A stretch of DNA of 7,884 bases from Sediminibacterium ginsengisoli (GTDB lineage: Bacteria; Bacteroidota; Bacteroidia; Chitinophagales; Chitinophagaceae), in the NCBI GenBank assembly GCA_943326215.1, contig CALPSK010000032.1:1-7884 (forward strand). Direction: 5' to 3'. The position numbers were made by a program, and so were the translations under genes. Below the pieces are notes generated by a model. It ran no database searches. It worked only from the letters and a program-made list of their open reading frames with translations, and was not told where the DNA came from. Within the stretch, counting starts at the first letter, position 1. The number at the start of each line of letters is the position of its first letter. Below are positions 6,090-7,884 of the stretch, one piece after another.

Positions 6090-6735
6090 CAATCGCTTCA
6101 ATCACTGAAGCGTCTAGTGGATCCACTGTCATTGGAAAGTAATGGGTAAGTGTTCCCTCTTCATTCACTAAATATTTACAAAAATTCCAAGCAGGCTCTT
6201 GTTCATTCCAGCCATTCATAGCCGTGTTCGACAACCACTTAAATACTTCGTTTTGTTCATTCTTTTTTATAACGATAGACTTTGCCATTAAAGGAAAACT
6301 TACTCCATAGTTTTTCTTGCAAAAAGCAGCAATACTTTCATTGTCCTTGGTTTCTTGCTCCTTAAAGTCATTGGCAGGAAAACCAACTACTACAAGGCTT
6401 TCAGCATATTTTTCTTGTAACTTTTCAAGCCCTTCGTATTGTCCTGTGAAACCGCAATCGCTAGCGGTGTTTACTATTAATACTTTCTTCCCTTTCAATG
6501 AAGCAAAATTAAAATCCTTGCCATTGATGTCTTTTATAGTTAAACTATAAAAAGATACAAGGGGCGTTTTATTCTCTTTATTAAACTGAATTTGTTTTTT
6601 ACCTGCAGCCTTACCTGACCACATAATAGCAGGATAAATTGTTTTCAAAATAGATTGGCGATAAGACATGCCTTGTTTTTTCATAAGTAGTGTTGCAGAA
6701 ACTAAAACACCTAAAGCGATGGCAATTTTTATCAT
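6079..6735 (-). CDS. Glutathione peroxidase family thiol peroxidase, N-terminally membrane-anchored or exported
   Basis: A 218-residue member of the glutathione peroxidase family using cysteine, not selenocysteine. The catalytic tetrad is complete from the chosen ATG: C94 in NTASDCGFTGQY, Q127 in FPANDFKEQE, and W173-N174 in AWNFCKYL. C139 in FCKKNYGVSFPL may be the resolving cysteine; such enzymes are usually reduced by thioredoxin, likely here because Bacteroidota generally lack glutathione (inference). The peroxidase domain begins near residue 60. The N-terminal extension starts with a hydrophobic segment (about 2-18) flanked by lysines, suggesting an inner-membrane anchor with the catalytic domain in the periplasm. 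An in-frame TTG at 6756 would add seven residues, but the ATG at 6735, preceded by an A-rich stretch, is preferred. It lies 108 bases downstream of the aldehyde dehydrogenase gene on the same strand and may be read from it or from its own promoter. Confidence 0.93.
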   Translation of the reverse strand: MIKIAIALGVLVSATLLMKKQGMSYRQSILKTIYPAIMWSGKAAGKKQIQFNKENKTPLVSFYSLTIKDINGKDFNFASLKGKKVLIVNTASDCGFTGQYEGLEKLQEKYAESLVVVGFPANDFKEQETKDNESIAAFCKKNYGVSFPLMAKSIVIKKNEQNEVFKWLSNTAMNGWNEQEPAWNFCKYLVNEEGTLTHYFPMTVDPLDASVIEAIEKK

Positions 6736-6767
6736 ACTATTTTTTTTATTTTTCAATCTACCTTATT

Positions 6768-6827
6768 TAAAATTATACACTGGTAAAATTAATGACTACT
6801 TAAGTATATAAGAATGAAGTTAAGTAT
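6768..6827. promoter_or_regulatory. Cluster of short repeats and a palindrome upstream of the peroxidase gene
   Basis: The gap between the aldehyde dehydrogenase and peroxidase genes holds three small patterns. TACTTAAGTA (6797-6806) is a perfect 10-bp palindrome. TTAAGTAT occurs twice (6800-6807 and 6820-6827), exactly 20 bases apart, about two helical turns. TAAAATTA occurs twice (6768-6775 and 6784-6791); on the minus strand it reads TAATTTTA, one base off the TAnnTTTG promoter box. Together they could be a promoter with an operator for the peroxidase. No hairpin with a T-tract is seen after the aldehyde dehydrogenase stop. Evidence is only pattern-based. Confidence 0.3.
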
Positions 6828-6843
6828 TAGCTACTCAGTGAAT

Positions 6844-7884
6844 CTATCCAATTAATCTCTTCAATAACCAAGCCTTGCCTTTATAAGGTGGGTATTTAAA
6901 ACCAGGATCTATCCAGGTAGGTGTTTTTAATACCGACTTTGTATGCGTAAAAGTGTCAAAGCTTAATTTACCATGATAGCCTCCTGTTCCGCTAAAACCC
7001 CTACCACCAAAGGGTAATTCATGATTGGTAATATGCATGGTTGCATTGTTTACGCAAGCACCCCCTGAAGGCACATTGGTTAACCAATATTCTTCGTCAT
7101 TTTTATTTTCAGTGAAAACATAGAAGGCTAATGGGTTAGGATTTTTTTGAATAATAGACAAGGCCTCTTCTCTATTTTCATAAGTAAGAATAGGAAGTAT
7201 CGGGCCAAAAATCTCCTCTTGCATAATTTTTGCATCTGCATGAACACCGGTTAAAATAGTAGGCTCAATAAATAATTTTTCTCTATTGGACTTCCCTCCA
7301 TATACAATTTCGCCATCTCCTAAATAAGAAGTCAGACGCAACCATTGTTTATCATTAATTATTTTACCATAATGTTCTGAATTTTCTGCATCTGCTCCAT
7401 AGAATGATTGAATAGCAATTATTAATTCCTTTATTAAATTATCTTTTAAATGGGTAGGCACTAATATATAGTCGGGTGCAATACACATTTGACCACAATT
7501 AGAAAATTTAGGATTGGCTAAACGACGGGCAGCCACTCTTAGATTGGCATCTGAACAAATCACTGCAGGGCTCTTCCCTCCTAACTCTAAGGTCACTGGC
7601 ACTAACTGTTCAGCTGCTAATTTGTATATAATTTTTCCCACCATGGTACTACCTGTGTAAAAAATATGATCAAACCTGTTTTCAGTAAGTAGTGGTGGAA
7701 GCACTGTTGCACCATCCCCTTCTAAATACATCATATAATTATCAGGAAATAAAGAATGAATTATTTTTTGCATCACCGCTGCAGTAGCTGGTGCAAACTC
7801 AGATGGTTTTAAAACCGCACAATTTCCGCCCGCAATGGCTCCAATAAGTGGAGTAAATAATAATTGAAAAGGATAGTTCCAAGG
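6844..7884 (-). CDS. Aldehyde dehydrogenase, class 3-like, 5' end outside window
   Basis: The minus-strand frame is open from the window edge (7884) to the TAG at 6844 and gives 346 residues, the C-terminal three quarters of an NAD(P)-dependent aldehyde dehydrogenase. The edge residues are PWNYPFQL, the usual pre-cofactor motif, followed by KPSEFAPAT, the GDG and YTGST coenzyme-site motifs, LELGGKSP with the general base E100, and GQMCIAPDY with the catalytic cysteine C134 (fragment numbering). The E-C spacing of 34 and the motifs EEIFGPILP, NNATMHITNHELPFGG and FTHTKSVL fit the ALDH3 (fatty/aromatic aldehyde) class, which oxidises medium and long-chain aldehydes to acids. There is no C-terminal membrane anchor of the animal ALDH3A2 kind. 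The GTG at 7776 lies well inside the domain and is not the start. The peroxidase gene follows on the same strand. Confidence 0.95.
   Translation of the reverse strand, partial: PWNYPFQLLFTPLIGAIAGGNCAVLKPSEFAPATAAVMQKIIHSLFPDNYMMYLEGDGATVLPPLLTENRFDHIFYTGSTMVGKIIYKLAAEQLVPVTLELGGKSPAVICSDANLRVAARRLANPKFSNCGQMCIAPDYILVPTHLKDNLIKELIIAIQSFYGADAENSEHYGKIINDKQWLRLTSYLGDGEIVYGGKSNREKLFIEPTILTGVHADAKIMQEEIFGPILPILTYENREEALSIIQKNPNPLAFYVFTENKNDEEYWLTNVPSGGACVNNATMHITNHELPFGGRGFSGTGGYHGKLSFDTFTHTKSVLKTPTWIDPGFKYPPYKGKAWLLKRLIG

Noticed and set aside
6317..6550. 77-residue plus-strand reading frame inside the peroxidase gene
   Set aside because: It is antisense to the catalytic core of the peroxidase and has no recognisable motif.
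6736..6756. TTG at 6756 as the start of the peroxidase, adding a lysine-rich leader
   Set aside because: The ATG at 6735 directly precedes the hydrophobic segment and has an A-rich stretch before it, which suits Bacteroidota initiation; the longer form cannot be wholly excluded.

Overview
The window is ordinary chromosomal DNA from a member of the Bacteroidota, most likely of the Chitinophagaceae type. The evidence is AT-rich sequence, A-rich stretches before start codons instead of Shine-Dalgarno sites, a TAnnTTTG-type promoter box, and protein families typical of that phylum: the TIGR02757/DUF2400 protein, the short form of phosphatidylserine decarboxylase, a DUF2007 protein and a Bacteroidota-like DusB. 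No tRNA, rRNA, CRISPR array, insertion sequence, phage gene or recognisable defence island is visible. Genes are tightly packed and no gap exceeds about 110 bases.

Layout from left to right. (1) Positions 1-680, plus strand: the 3' end of a TIGR02757/DUF2400 gene followed after 11 bases by a small conserved helical protein. (2) 733-1431, minus: an SDR oxidoreductase with an intact active site. It is divergent from (3) 1513-2208, plus: a HAD hydrolase of the YjjG nucleotidase type. The 81-base gap between them carries a 7-bp inverted repeat. (4) 4967 down to 2294, minus: a four-gene unit of a CPBP membrane protease, a DUF2007 protein (the two overlap by 26 nt), cdsA and psd. (5) 5007-6044, plus: dusB, divergent from the CPBP gene across only 39 bases. 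(6) 7884 down to 6079, minus: a class-3-like aldehyde dehydrogenase (cut by the window edge), then a membrane-anchored glutathione-peroxidase-family protein.

How the genes fit together. CdsA makes CDP-diacylglycerol and Psd carries out the last step of phosphatidylethanolamine synthesis, so the minus-strand unit is a membrane phospholipid operon. The intervening enzyme PssA is not in the window. The CPBP protease and DUF2007 protein sit upstream in the same unit and may serve envelope quality control or signalling. The peroxidase and aldehyde dehydrogenase at the right end could together detoxify lipid peroxides and the aldehydes they release, but that is inference from function and adjacency.

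No clearly new multi-gene system was found. The most interesting signals are a near-palindromic pair of promoter boxes between CPBP and dusB, the upstream half of the phospholipid operon, and the HhH-GPD-like signature in the DUF2400 protein. Three genes (the HAD hydrolase, CPBP and the peroxidase) have in-frame TTG codons just before an ATG; the ATG is preferred in each case.
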